A DNA stretch of 56,739 nt from Chloroflexota bacterium (GTDB taxonomy: Bacteria > Chloroflexota > Anaerolineae > Aggregatilineales > J027): contig JABFGB010000032.1 in NCBI GenBank assembly GCA_013112715.1, positions 1 through 56,739 on the forward strand. The letters are read 5' to 3'. The translations under genes and the position numbers were made by a program. Positions 1-8,334 of the stretch are shown here, one piece after another. Under the pieces are notes generated by a model, which worked only from the letters and a program-made list of their open reading frames with translations, was not told where the DNA came from and ran no database searches. The first letter of the stretch is position 1. Every line of letters starts with the position of its first letter.

Positions 1-164
1 CACCCGCCGCACCGCCACCACAATATCAAGCGCCTGCGCAGCAGCAGCCAACTCAACCGCCGGCCCAACAGCCGCCACGCAAAGAGGAACTACCCGTGCG
101 AGGGTATGAATCTTCGGAAGACTTGGATATTCCAGCCTTCCTGCGCCGGAACAAGGATCGGTAG
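1..164 (+). CDS. ftsZ: Cell division protein FtsZ, C-terminal end (partial)
   Basis: The window opens inside a gene read in the frame whose codons start at position 3. About 53 residues are visible. They form a P/Q/A-rich disordered linker followed by a basic/acidic stretch and the ending EDLDIPAFLRRNKDR, then TAG. DIPAFLR is the conserved C-terminal peptide by which FtsZ, the tubulin-like cytokinetic GTPase, binds FtsA, ZipA or SepF partners. The GTPase and C-terminal domains lie upstream of the window. A terminator follows 29 bases after the stop, so the transcript ends here. The call rests only on the tail, but linker plus peptide is very characteristic. Confidence 0.9.
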   Translation, partial: PAAPPPQYQAPAQQQPTQPPAQQPPRKEELPVRGYESSEDLDIPAFLRRNKDR

Positions 165-192
165 TTCTCAAAACCTCTGAATTGAACAAACG

Positions 193-225
193 CCCCTTAC
201 TGGCTCTTGCTGGTGAGGGGTTTTT
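193..225 (+). terminator. Rho-independent terminator after ftsZ
   Basis: Positions 193-200 (CCCCTTAC) pair with 213-220 (GTGAGGGG), with one G-U pair and a 12-base loop, and five T residues follow at 221-225. It lies between the ftsZ stop and the next gene and should end the ftsZ transcript. It also shows that the in-frame extension of the next gene upstream to position 182 is not coding. Confidence 0.8.
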
Positions 226-319
226 GATTAAAATCCGGTGCCGTTTTTTACATTTTTCACAGGTTGGACGCGGTTTTCGGATGTTACACTTGAGTTATGG
301 GGATGGTGAGGAGCAAACA

Positions 320-691
320 ATGGCAACCCTTTTGATGGTCGAAGATGACGCCCCGATGGCAGGATTATACGCACGGGCCTTAGAAGCACAGGGACATGAA
401 GTGTTGATTGCCCCTAACATCCAACAGGGGTTTGAATTCTTGGAAAGCACGCGGGTGGATTTGATTATTCTGGATATGACGTTGCCGGATGGCGCGGGAA
501 CACAAATTTTGGATTATTTGGAAACCAGCCCCAAAGTGATTCCCGTCATTATCACCACAGGTTTTCCCCGCTATCTGAAACAAGGTGAACGTAATATTGT
601 CGCGGCAACGTTATCCAAACCTGTGACGACCTCCCAATTACTTCAATCGGTGAGTACGGTACTTGAAGACCTTAATCTACGCGAAGAATAG
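320..691 (+). CDS. Stand-alone response regulator receiver domain (CheY-like)
   Basis: The 123-residue protein is a single receiver domain with no output domain. The acidic pocket is E8-D9-D10, the phospho-acceptor is D52 in LIILDMTLPDG, the switch threonine is T79 or T80, and the conserved lysine is K100 in LSKPV. ATG at 320 was chosen because GAGGAG lies just upstream and the longer frame runs back through the ftsZ terminator. No histidine kinase is adjacent; the nearest in the window is at about 31 kb. Such proteins act by phosphorylation-dependent protein contacts or as phosphate sinks; the partner is unknown. It overlaps the next gene by 29 bases, suggesting coupled translation. Confidence 0.88.
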   Translation: MATLLMVEDDAPMAGLYARALEAQGHEVLIAPNIQQGFEFLESTRVDLIILDMTLPDGAGTQILDYLETSPKVIPVIITTGFPRYLKQGERNIVAATLSKPVTTSQLLQSVSTVLEDLNLREE

Positions 692-1448
692 CCTGTGTTT
701 GGGGTTGGCTTTGTTAATGGGGCTATCGGCTCTGGTATTCCCTCACACTGGCAACGCTCAAGAAGGCCCCACCCAAGACCGTGTGTATGAACTCATGGCG
801 GAAATCGAAAACACGTATGGGATTGGGTTTGCGTATCCTTCTGAATGGCAAGCGACCAGTGCCAATGAAGTTATTCAATTCAACGAATATTTGACCATCA
901 TTTTGGAATCATTGAGGCGAATCTCTGATACCCTCTATCACCTCGGGCGAGCACCAGATGACCCACTGCGTATCACCCCCGCCGATTATTTCCGGTTGCA
1001 TTTTGACCGTGCCCATATTGTGATTGACCGAACCATCCAGTTAGGGGGCAATTTCGCAGGCAAAACCAATCCACTGTATGGGGAGGGTGTGATTATTGGA
1101 TATTCCATTCAACTCACGGGGGAGGGAATGCGCCAGTCCTTTACTCTCGCCCATGAACTGGCGCATGTGATAGACAGTCTCCTAACCGACTTGCCACATA
1201 CCCAGCATGTGGATTTTTTGGGTGGAGAATGGGGAGCGGTCAATTGGATTCCCGGCAATGGGTATATCGGCAATGAGGCCCTGTTTCCGCGTGCAGTAGG
1301 TGGCCCCAATGAAGATTTCGCCGATACGTTTGGGCAGATGATGATGGGTAAGCTTAACCCATTAAAAAGTACCGCACCCCGTTGGTTATTTATGGTGCTT
1401 CATCTGCGCGGTTGGTTGGATGCCATTCGCAAACTGCCAGCCAGCTAA
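663..1448 (+). CDS. Exported HExxH zinc-metallopeptidase-like protein
   Basis: The 261-residue protein begins with TTG inside the end of the receiver gene. A signal peptide spans roughly residues 1-32: a short basic start, a Leu-rich core and a cut near GNA-QE. The zincin motif HELAH lies at residues 164-168 and a downstream NEDFADTFG segment (E217 or D218) could supply the third zinc ligand. It is therefore likely an extracellular or cell-wall zinc peptidase, though the peptidase family is not one I can name. Substrate is unknown. Its position beside an L,D-transpeptidase and another exported protein suggests a role at the envelope (inference). The start could also be an internal Met, which would remove part of the signal peptide. 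Confidence 0.65.
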   Translation: MKTLIYAKNSLCLGLALLMGLSALVFPHTGNAQEGPTQDRVYELMAEIENTYGIGFAYPSEWQATSANEVIQFNEYLTIILESLRRISDTLYHLGRAPDDPLRITPADYFRLHFDRAHIVIDRTIQLGGNFAGKTNPLYGEGVIIGYSIQLTGEGMRQSFTLAHELAHVIDSLLTDLPHTQHVDFLGGEWGAVNWIPGNGYIGNEALFPRAVGGPNEDFADTFGQMMMGKLNPLKSTAPRWLFMVLHLRGWLDAIRKLPAS

Positions 1449-1578
1449 TTTCCTTATCATTCATCAGTTTGCCGTCATCATTTTAACAGTTTGCCAGAGG
1501 TTGACATTACCGGGCAAGGTGTTTACGATTCTAGTGTCTTTTAACGGAAACCTATTATTTTGTGGAGTCGTTTGGGCG

Positions 1579-2565
1579 ATGAGAAGAATTATCTTCGCAG
1601 TTACCATCTTGGCCCTCATCAGTTTAAGTTTTACCAATACCTCTCTAAGTCGCCTTTTTTCCAAATCCGTTCCGACGATTGTGCGTGCTGATGGCAATAA
1701 TCTATTTGGCGTGGGTGCCTGTTCAAAATTGACCCAAGAAACTCCCCGCACTCCCGAATGTGATGCGGAAATAGAAGCTAACCCGCTGCCTGAGTTGGTA
1801 CATCCCGTCGAATATGATGAGAAACGCGATGGTCAGGGTCATCCTCGCAGTATCATGCTGCCAGAAGAACCCTTGCCTTTCCCTATCGCGTGGCAAAAAC
1901 GTCCTTGGTACTTTAGTGATGCTCCCGGTGTGCTGCCTGCCGATAATGATTGGACAAACGCCCGCTTGATTGGGCACTACGCCATGTATTATGCCTACGC
2001 CGTCGTCGAAGCGGACAATGCGTTGTGGTATCTGATCGGCCCCGGTCAGTGGATGAAAGACGAATTTGTATCGGTGCTGCAAATCCCAGAACGGCCTAAA
2101 GAGGTTTCCGGCCCTTGGGTCGCCATTGATGTTACACAGCAAACACTGGTGGCGTTTGTAGATGATACGCCGGTTTATGCCACGCTGGTTTCGACGGGTT
2201 ATTGGATTTTGACTGAGACTGGACTTTTCCAAGTGTATGCTCGCACGCTTTCAACCACCATGTCCGGCCCGCCCGGCGCAAATCCGCCTGAATATGTCCT
2301 GCCTGCGACGCCTTGGGTTCAGTTCTTCAACAAGGATGAGGCACTACACGGAGCGTATTATCACAATTATTTCGGCATGAAACGCAGTCATGGCTGTGTC
2401 AATCTATCCCCCGGTGACGCTGAATGGGTCTGGAATTTCTTTGACCAGACCGCCGACGAATGGCATCCCAGCGGCTCTGATACATTTTTTGTAGATAACC
2501 CAAACAAGGCTCCTTGGGTATTGGTCTATGAAAGTCCCGATGTTCCAGTATCTGTTACATGGTAA
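1579..2565 (+). CDS. L,D-transpeptidase (YkuD domain), exported
   Basis: The 328-residue protein starts at ATG 1579 with MRRIIFAVTILALISLSF, a signal peptide or membrane anchor. The C-terminal half is a YkuD catalytic domain: an HGAYYHNYFG segment is followed by SHGCVNL, whose C273 is the nucleophile and H271 the conserved neighbour. These enzymes make 3-3 cross-links in peptidoglycan or attach proteins to it. The middle region (about residues 110-175) is rich in Trp and Tyr and may be an SH3-like wall-binding module (inference). In-frame sequence upstream to 1420 lies inside the preceding gene and lacks a ribosome site. Its stop overlaps the next start by seven bases. Confidence 0.88.
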   Translation: MRRIIFAVTILALISLSFTNTSLSRLFSKSVPTIVRADGNNLFGVGACSKLTQETPRTPECDAEIEANPLPELVHPVEYDEKRDGQGHPRSIMLPEEPLPFPIAWQKRPWYFSDAPGVLPADNDWTNARLIGHYAMYYAYAVVEADNALWYLIGPGQWMKDEFVSVLQIPERPKEVSGPWVAIDVTQQTLVAFVDDTPVYATLVSTGYWILTETGLFQVYARTLSTTMSGPPGANPPEYVLPATPWVQFFNKDEALHGAYYHNYFGMKRSHGCVNLSPGDAEWVWNFFDQTADEWHPSGSDTFFVDNPNKAPWVLVYESPDVPVSVTW

Positions 2566-3950
2566 ATAAACGAATGAAACAACCAAAATTCCTAATGGTT
2601 ATAATGACGCTGGCCCTGCTGGTCGGCGCTTTTTTCCCATCGGCGTCTGTTCAGGCCCAAACCCCAGCGGTGGTGGTCGTTTATACTGACTTTGAAGACA
2701 ACATGGTATTGTTCGATTCATCCACTGGTGCTACCCGGACATTGATTGCGGCTCAGGCAGGCCGGAGTGTAGATTACCGGATACTCCTTTCGCCTGACAA
2801 AACAAAAGTCGCCATCTATGCCTATAACTATGATGGGGCAGCCGTCCGTTCGGGTGATACCAGCACCGTCCAAGATACACTGCAAATTTTTAGCCTGCCC
2901 GATGGTGAAAATCTGCTGACCGAGGTCTTGATGCTGCCCAATATTTTGGGGATTGGTGTGAATGAAGACGAATTCCCGCCAATGAACATCCATGATTTTG
3001 TGGCATGGTCGCCGGATGGCAGCCAAATCGCTTGGATTACAAATAATCCCGGCTGGAACACCGTGCATGTTTTTCCAAGCAGTATAGCAAGCGAACCCGC
3101 CCAAAACCTGATCGCCAGTGAGGACAGTGTGGGTCAACTCAGCATCTTACGTTGGTCACCGGACGGCACACAATTGGCCTATGCCAGCGTAACCAGTTTC
3201 GTCAGCGAAGATGGCAGCCCTCAAACAAACGGCCTCTATACGTATTCGCTGGCGGATGACACCAGCACAACCATCGAAGTCAGCAACAATGGCGCATCGT
3301 ATTGGTTTTTGGGTTGGGATACAGATAACAGCCTGCTCTGGTCGCCGTTTGGGGTGGAGGCAGGCGCGACGGGGCTGTATCGTTACGACCTCACTGCTGG
3401 CACGGACATTGAAATTATCCCCACCACGCAGCCAGTGTCACGCGCCGCAGTGGATACCAGCACTCAAACTATCGCCTTTGCTGTGCCCAATCTCAGTGTA
3501 GAGGGTAGTGCCCCACAAGTTGGACTTACACCGGGGGCGTATATCATTGGGTCGGACGGACAGCCGACACAGGTCTTCGCCGCCGATAATCTCTATGGGG
3601 TCTATTTCATCCAATCGGGTTTGCTGGCAGTCGGCAATGACACCGTGATTCGTCTCAGCGACACCACCCACTTTAATATGAATTTGCTGCGACGGGCCAT
3701 CTTCTCACCGGACGGCACACAGGCGATTGGCGAAAAAGAATCCAAGACCTTCTTACGCGAATTGGCAAGCGAGACCGAAACCGAAATCTACTCACTGTAT
3801 TTTGTAGATGGGGATTGGTTGGATGCCAGTACGGTGCTGATGAAGGTCGGCGCGTATGGCTCGGTCATCGGCGTTTGGCAAGCAGGTGGAAGTTTTACCC
3901 AATTGGTGGAAAATTCTGGCAACGGCCCGTTTGTCGGGGTACGGCGATAG
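2559..3950 (+). CDS. Exported TolB/WD40-like beta-propeller protein
   Basis: The 463-residue protein has a signal peptide (to about residue 34, ASVQAQ-TPA). Propeller blades of the PD40 type recur: WSPDGSQIAWITN, WSPDGTQLAYASV and FSPDGTQAIGEK. Such propellers bind proteins or glycans on the outside of the cell, and no catalytic motif is seen. ATG 2559 overlaps the L,D-transpeptidase stop; ATG 2574 is an alternative that gives a more usual signal peptide. The overlap argues that it is co-translated with the transpeptidase and may work with it at the wall (inference). Exact function is unknown. Confidence 0.7.
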   Translation: MVNKRMKQPKFLMVIMTLALLVGAFFPSASVQAQTPAVVVVYTDFEDNMVLFDSSTGATRTLIAAQAGRSVDYRILLSPDKTKVAIYAYNYDGAAVRSGDTSTVQDTLQIFSLPDGENLLTEVLMLPNILGIGVNEDEFPPMNIHDFVAWSPDGSQIAWITNNPGWNTVHVFPSSIASEPAQNLIASEDSVGQLSILRWSPDGTQLAYASVTSFVSEDGSPQTNGLYTYSLADDTSTTIEVSNNGASYWFLGWDTDNSLLWSPFGVEAGATGLYRYDLTAGTDIEIIPTTQPVSRAAVDTSTQTIAFAVPNLSVEGSAPQVGLTPGAYIIGSDGQPTQVFAADNLYGVYFIQSGLLAVGNDTVIRLSDTTHFNMNLLRRAIFSPDGTQAIGEKESKTFLRELASETETEIYSLYFVDGDWLDASTVLMKVGAYGSVIGVWQAGGSFTQLVENSGNGPFVGVRR

Positions 3951-4030
3951 CCTGAATCTGGCTTTTCGGTGCGCCACTATTGTACAATGGATCGTGTTTG
4001 GTTTGAGGGGGAAAATCTGCGAGGTGACTT

Positions 4031-4699
4031 GTGGCGGAACAATATGAGATTCCACTTTTTCCACTAAATACGGTGCTTTTCCCCGGCATGATCCTCCCAC
4101 TCCGCATTTTTGAGGAACGCTATAAACTCATGCTGAAAGAGTGTATCGCCAATTCCAAGCCATTTGGGGTGGTATTGCTCAAAACAGGTCAAGCCGAGGG
4201 CGCTTTTAATGGTCAAATCTATAACATTGGCACGACGGCGCAGATCACCCAAGTCAATCCGATGGCGGATGAGACATACAACATTTTGACATTGGGCATG
4301 AAACGGTTTCGCTTGATAGAAATCTATCAAATCCATCCCTATCTGAGTGGCGTGGTGGAAGATTATCCGCTGACCAATGGGAATTCACCTGAAGCTATTT
4401 CTGGTTCATTGCGCCTCCTGCATCTGATTGAAAAATATTTGGAGGCATTCCGCAAAATTGGTAAACTGCCGTTTCGGATTGACCAAGTGCCGACTGACCC
4501 GATTACATTAGCGTTTTTGACCGCGATTATGCTGCCCGTCTCCAATGACGACAAACAATCGCTGTTGAGTGTGGTGGATATTCCCGAATTGCTGCGGGAG
4601 GAATTCCAACTGATGCGTTACGAAACCCATATGACGCAGATTTTGGCGGATGAACCCCAAGCACCAAGTCACCCCATGTCCTCGTTCTCGCTGAACTAA
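4031..4699 (+). CDS. LON substrate-binding (N-terminal) domain protein
   Basis: The 222-residue protein starts at GTG with MAEQYEIPLFPLNTVLFPG, the typical opening of the Lon N-terminal domain. LRIFEERYKLMLKEC and the GTTAQITQV strand region also fit. The AAA and protease domains of Lon are absent, so this is the free-standing form, about the usual length for that family. Free LON domains are thought to bind unfolded or specific substrates; the partner is not known. It lies 80 bases after the propeller gene and upstream of plsX, separated from plsX by a hairpin. Confidence 0.85.
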   Translation: MAEQYEIPLFPLNTVLFPGMILPLRIFEERYKLMLKECIANSKPFGVVLLKTGQAEGAFNGQIYNIGTTAQITQVNPMADETYNILTLGMKRFRLIEIYQIHPYLSGVVEDYPLTNGNSPEAISGSLRLLHLIEKYLEAFRKIGKLPFRIDQVPTDPITLAFLTAIMLPVSNDDKQSLLSVVDIPELLREEFQLMRYETHMTQILADEPQAPSHPMSSFSLN

Positions 4700-4732
4700 A
4701 ACTATCCCTATATCCACAGATACGTTATCTTT

Positions 4733-4760
4733 GTAGGGACGGCGTCTCTACTTATTTTGT
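4733..4760 (+). repeat. Hairpin GTAGGGAC/GTCTCTAC, terminator or repeat remnant
   Basis: GTAGGGAC (4733-4740) and GTCTCTAC (4744-4751) form an eight-pair stem with one G-U pair and a three-base loop. A T-rich stretch with some A and G follows. It could terminate the LON gene transcript. It also resembles the short GTAGGGACG-type palindromes scattered between genes in many cyanobacterial and Chloroflexota genomes (from memory). Only one copy was noticed in this window. Confidence 0.4.
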
Positions 4761-4779
4761 TTATGGAGCAAGCAAAACA

Positions 4780-5802
4780 ATGCGTATTGTTCTTGATGCA
4801 ATGGGCAGCGACACCTGCCCTGTCCCTGATGTAGAAGGTGCGGTTCAAGCCGCCCGCGAATTTGGCGGCACGATTACTTTGGTGGGTGATGAAACCCGTA
4901 TCAAAGCCGAACTCGCCCAATATCCCACAACAGGCTTACCGATTGAAGTGGTTCATGCCAGCCAAGCCGTCACAATGGAAGATACCCCTTCTAAAATTGT
5001 CAAAAGCAAACCCGATTCCTCCATTCATGTTGGGCTGCAATTAGTCGAAGATGGCAAAGCGGATGCGTTTGTCACCTGTGGCAACACGGGAGCCGTTCTA
5101 GCAGTAGCGACCACCGCCAAAGTCCGCCGAATTCAAGGCATCCATCGCCCCGCCCTCAGTTCGATTGTTCCATTTGGTGAACGCCACGTGGTACTAATTG
5201 ATATTGGCGCGAACGCCGATTGTAAACCTGAATATCTGGTGCAGTTTGCGCTGATGGGTAGTGTATACGCCGAAAAAGCCCTCGGTACACAAAATCCGAA
5301 AGTTGGCCTGCTATCGAATGGCGAAGAAGAAGGCAAGGGCAACGAGCTTATCAAAAGCACCCTGCCATTACTTATGGCTTCGGGCCTGAATTTCATTGGC
5401 AATATTGAACCTAAAGAGATGCTGCAAGGCTACGCGGATGTGATTGTATCGGATGGGTTTGTGGGTAATATGGTCGTCAAGACATTGGAAGCGACCAGCA
5501 GCATGGCATTTGCCCAAATTCGGAATGCTGCCAAACAAGATATACGCGGTATAATCGGTGGTTTGTTCATGAAGCCTGTTGTAGGCAAAATCCGCAAAAA
5601 ATTTGACCCATTTGAGATTGGCGGTGCGCCTCTTTTGGGCGTGAATGGTGTTGTAATTGTAGGTCATGGTCGAAGTAATGCCTATGCTGTGAAAAATGCG
5701 ATTAGGCAGGCGCGTTTGGCGGTGACGGGCGATATTGTGAATACTATCCGACAAGGGTTGAGCCGTCAGCCCCAAACAAGCGATCATGCAGCTAATAACT
5801 AA
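4780..5802 (+). CDS. plsX: Phosphate acyltransferase PlsX
   Basis: The 340-residue protein opens with MRIVLDAMGSDTCPVPDVEGA, the PlsX signature, and is of normal length. PlsX converts acyl-ACP and phosphate to acyl-phosphate, the donor used by PlsY in the first step of phospholipid synthesis. Conserved segments include VDTP-like EDTPSKIVKSKPDSS, CGNTGAVLA, LLSNGEEEGKGN and VSDGFVGNMVVKTLE. ATG 4780 follows a purine-rich leader (GGAGCAAGC). It is 36 bases upstream of fabF, in the usual plsX-fab context, although fabD, fabG and acpP are not here. Confidence 0.96.
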   Translation: MRIVLDAMGSDTCPVPDVEGAVQAAREFGGTITLVGDETRIKAELAQYPTTGLPIEVVHASQAVTMEDTPSKIVKSKPDSSIHVGLQLVEDGKADAFVTCGNTGAVLAVATTAKVRRIQGIHRPALSSIVPFGERHVVLIDIGANADCKPEYLVQFALMGSVYAEKALGTQNPKVGLLSNGEEEGKGNELIKSTLPLLMASGLNFIGNIEPKEMLQGYADVIVSDGFVGNMVVKTLEATSSMAFAQIRNAAKQDIRGIIGGLFMKPVVGKIRKKFDPFEIGGAPLLGVNGVVIVGHGRSNAYAVKNAIRQARLAVTGDIVNTIRQGLSRQPQTSDHAANN

Positions 5803-5838
5803 TACCCGTATATCTTATGAGTAAGGAGTAGTGCCTTC

Positions 5839-7098
5839 ATGGACTATACGCGCAATGGAAGGCCACGAGTGGTTGTCACTGGAATGGGCATTATTTCACC
5901 GCTTGGTTCGACACTGGAAAAATATTGGCACGGCCTTAAAAATGGCGTTTCCGGGATTAAGCGGATTTCAAAATTCGACCCCAATCATCTGAATGTTCAA
6001 ATTGCAGGTGAAGTGACGGATTTTGTCGCCACCGACTATCTGGATGCAAAGGAAGCCCGCCGGCTCGAACCATCGTCGCAATACTCTGTCGCCGCCACGA
6101 AGATGGCGATCGCCGATGCTGGACTCACGGATGAGGATTTGGAGCGCAACAGCGAACGCACGGGGGTCGTCATGGCAACCGGTATGGCGGGCTTCGATTC
6201 AGCATTTTCGGGGTTTTCAAATTTCCGCATCAAAGGCGCACGCCCCGGCCCAATGGCGCTAACGGCGGCTTTGACTAACATGCCTGCTCATTATGTAAGC
6301 ATGACGAGCCGTGCCAAAGGCCCACTTAACGCTGTTACTACCGCCTGCGCTGCGGGAACACAGGCGATTGGGGAAGCCTTTGAACTCATCCGACGCGGAC
6401 GTTCGGATGTCGCATTTACGGGTGGCGTGGAAGCTATTATGCAAGATTATTCCCTCGCCGCCTTCGACTCCATGACCGTATTGACCCGTGACTACAATGA
6501 TAACCCCACTGCCGCCAGCCGCCCCTTTGATAAAGACCGTAACGGCTTTGTCTATGCGGAGGGGTGTGGCATTTTAGTGTTAGAATCAATGGAACATGCT
6601 GACAAACGCGGCGCTCGGATTTACGCCGAAGTGTTGGGACATGGTTCATCATCAGACGCCTTCCACGTCGCGGCGATTGACCCAGACGGCGCGGGGGCAC
6701 TGCGTTCGATGCGTTGGGCAATGGAAGACGCGGGGCTAAATCCTGAAGACCTTGACTATATCAACGCGCATGGCACATCCACTCTGCCGAATGATGCGAT
6801 TGAAACCCTTGCCATCAAAAGACTGTTGGGCGAACGGGCCTATGAAATCGCTGTGAGTTCGACCAAGAGCATGATCGGTCATGCCTTTGGTGGCGCGGGG
6901 GCAGTCGAAGCGGTGGCGACAATTTTGATGATCTTTAACCAGATTATCCACCCGACCATTAACTACACGACGCCTGATCCGAATTGCGATCTGGATTATG
7001 TGCCAAATGAAGCACGCGACGCCAAAATTCGCCACGCCATGTCCAACAATCTGGGCCTCGGCGGTCAAAACGCGAGTGTCGTGTTCGGCGCGATTTGA
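5839..7098 (+). CDS. fabF: Beta-ketoacyl-ACP synthase II
   Basis: The 419-residue protein is a condensing enzyme of fatty acid elongation. It starts with the RVVVTGMGIISPLGS motif. The catalytic triad is complete: C170 in TTACAAGTQAIGEAF, H311 in NAHGTST, and H348 in IGHAFGGAGAVEA. It condenses malonyl-ACP with acyl-ACP. AAGGAG at 5823-5828 lies ten bases before ATG 5839. It follows plsX closely and a strong hairpin ends the transcript. Length and motifs match FabF rather than FabB or FabH. Confidence 0.95.
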   Translation: MDYTRNGRPRVVVTGMGIISPLGSTLEKYWHGLKNGVSGIKRISKFDPNHLNVQIAGEVTDFVATDYLDAKEARRLEPSSQYSVAATKMAIADAGLTDEDLERNSERTGVVMATGMAGFDSAFSGFSNFRIKGARPGPMALTAALTNMPAHYVSMTSRAKGPLNAVTTACAAGTQAIGEAFELIRRGRSDVAFTGGVEAIMQDYSLAAFDSMTVLTRDYNDNPTAASRPFDKDRNGFVYAEGCGILVLESMEHADKRGARIYAEVLGHGSSSDAFHVAAIDPDGAGALRSMRWAMEDAGLNPEDLDYINAHGTSTLPNDAIETLAIKRLLGERAYEIAVSSTKSMIGHAFGGAGAVEAVATILMIFNQIIHPTINYTTPDPNCDLDYVPNEARDAKIRHAMSNNLGLGGQNASVVFGAI

Positions 7099-7114
7099 AC
7101 TTAAGCCAACTAAC

Positions 7115-7153
7115 AAAAATCCCCACTGAAGATAACGCCTTCATGGGGATTTT
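7115..7153 (+). terminator. Bidirectional terminator between fabF and the PCD gene
   Basis: AAAATCCCC-(A)CTGAAG pairs with CTTCATGGGGATTTT around a short loop (ATAACGC), leaving a small bulge. T-rich sequence follows on plus and A-rich sequence precedes it, so it can work on both strands for the convergent fabF and PCD genes. Confidence 0.8.
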
Positions 7154-7174
7154 GTATTTATGAGGTCAGTTAGC

Positions 7175-7474
7175 CTAAATTTTCGGCGATTTCATGGGCA
7201 GAGCGTCAATCTGATTCGCCAGAGCGAAATCCTTTTCAGTTAAACCACCTGCGGAATGAGTTGAAAGAGTCAGTGTCACCTTTTTGTACTTTACCAGAAT
7301 ATCAGGGTGATGGTCAGCAGCCTCCGCTAGGTGTCCAACAGTGCTGACAAAAGTCAACGCTGCCGGAAAAGAGGACAGGGTATAGGTCTTGAAAATCTCG
7401 TCCCCCTGTCGTGCCCACCCATCTGTTTTAGCTAGATGGGCGTTAATTTCGGCTTCTGATAATCGCTCTACCAT
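7175..7474 (-). CDS. Pterin-4a-carbinolamine dehydratase
   Basis: The 99-residue protein has the full fold of the PCD/DCoH family: LSEAEINAHLAKTDGW at the start, the catalytic histidine segment EAADHHPDI, and the closing STHSAGGLTEKDFALANQID. These enzymes dehydrate 4a-hydroxytetrahydrobiopterin. In bacteria without aromatic amino acid hydroxylase they are also found with molybdopterin or folate genes. Here it sits next to folE, folB and folK and a few kilobases from a molybdopterin enzyme, so a pterin-recycling or cofactor role is likely (inference). The lytic transglycosylase gene lies 28 bases upstream on the same strand. Confidence 0.92.
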   Translation of the reverse strand: MVERLSEAEINAHLAKTDGWARQGDEIFKTYTLSSFPAALTFVSTVGHLAEAADHHPDILVKYKKVTLTLSTHSAGGLTEKDFALANQIDALPMKSPKI

Positions 7475-7502
7475 AGTATATAACCCTGTCCTATTCCATC
7501 AA

Positions 7503-8315
7503 TTAGCTTGCATGTAATGTCTGCTGCGTTGCGGCGGCACGCTGACACAATGAACTGCCGCCTGCTTGCAACCACTCCTGCAAACGGGCACTGGTGTCCT
7601 TCCCATTGGTCGCATCTTCATAAATACCCATGCCCCAATAGAAATAGCGCCGAGTTTCGTCGGGCCAACGTGCCCACCCCCACGAAATCACACCATGCCC
7701 GCCGTTATAGCCTGCCAGCGCCAAGCCTGCGTTGCCATCGGCTTTTTGTAGACCTTGTGCTAGGTAGGTTAGGCCACGCATGGCATTGGTTTGCACATCG
7801 GTCATGTTCTCACCGACAGCAAAATGAAATGGCATGACTTGGAATAACCCCTGCGCCCCTGCCGATGACCCGACCGTAGGATCGCCACAGCTTTCGATTT
7901 GGATGACTGTTGCAATCAGATTGGGGTCAAGATTATAGTCTTGTGCCCACTGTGCGATTTGGGGTGCCCAATATTGCACTTCGGGCGTGAAGACTGGCGA
8001 AATCGTGGTGGCAATATGCGACGGATCGCGCCGATCTACGACGACATAGGTCACTTTAGGGGGGAGGGACATGTACAGCGAGCGCCCAATGAACACCCCC
8101 AAGAATCCGGCAAGTCCACAGATAAAAAACACGAGCAAGGTAACACAACTCGCCCTGAGAAACGGACTCCCAGAGCGATGTTCGGAGTTTACTTCAATTT
8201 CAAGTGGGTCATAAACGACCTCACGAATAGTAATAGTCGTGGTCGGCTCTTCAGCGTGCCGACTATGATAACCTGATGGATGCGGCAAGGATCCCCCTCG
8301 AACCCTCTGTTTCAC
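7503..8315 (-). CDS. Membrane-anchored lytic transglycosylase (SLT domain)
   Basis: The 270-residue protein has a cytosolic tail of about 55 residues, one membrane segment (about residues 56-80, CVTLLVFFICGLAGFLGVFIG) and an extracellular SLT domain. The domain has the catalytic glutamate in IQIESCGDP, the GAQGLFQVMPFH motif and ALAGYNGG. It should cleave the MurNAc-GlcNAc bond of peptidoglycan with 1,6-anhydro product formation. The gene lies between folE and the PCD gene on minus, 20 bases from the folE stop, probably in one transcript. Further Met codons near the N-terminus are absent, so the start at 8315 is the only Met candidate before the membrane segment. Confidence 0.88.
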   Translation of the reverse strand: MKQRVRGGSLPHPSGYHSRHAEEPTTTITIREVVYDPLEIEVNSEHRSGSPFLRASCVTLLVFFICGLAGFLGVFIGRSLYMSLPPKVTYVVVDRRDPSHIATTISPVFTPEVQYWAPQIAQWAQDYNLDPNLIATVIQIESCGDPTVGSSAGAQGLFQVMPFHFAVGENMTDVQTNAMRGLTYLAQGLQKADGNAGLALAGYNGGHGVISWGWARWPDETRRYFYWGMGIYEDATNGKDTSARLQEWLQAGGSSLCQRAAATQQTLHAS

Positions 8316-8334
8316 TTAAATCTTATATCCTCAT

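Noticed and set aside
182..319. In-frame N-terminal extension of the receiver-domain gene
   Set aside because: It runs through the ftsZ terminator and has no ribosome site; ATG 320 has GAGGAG just before it.
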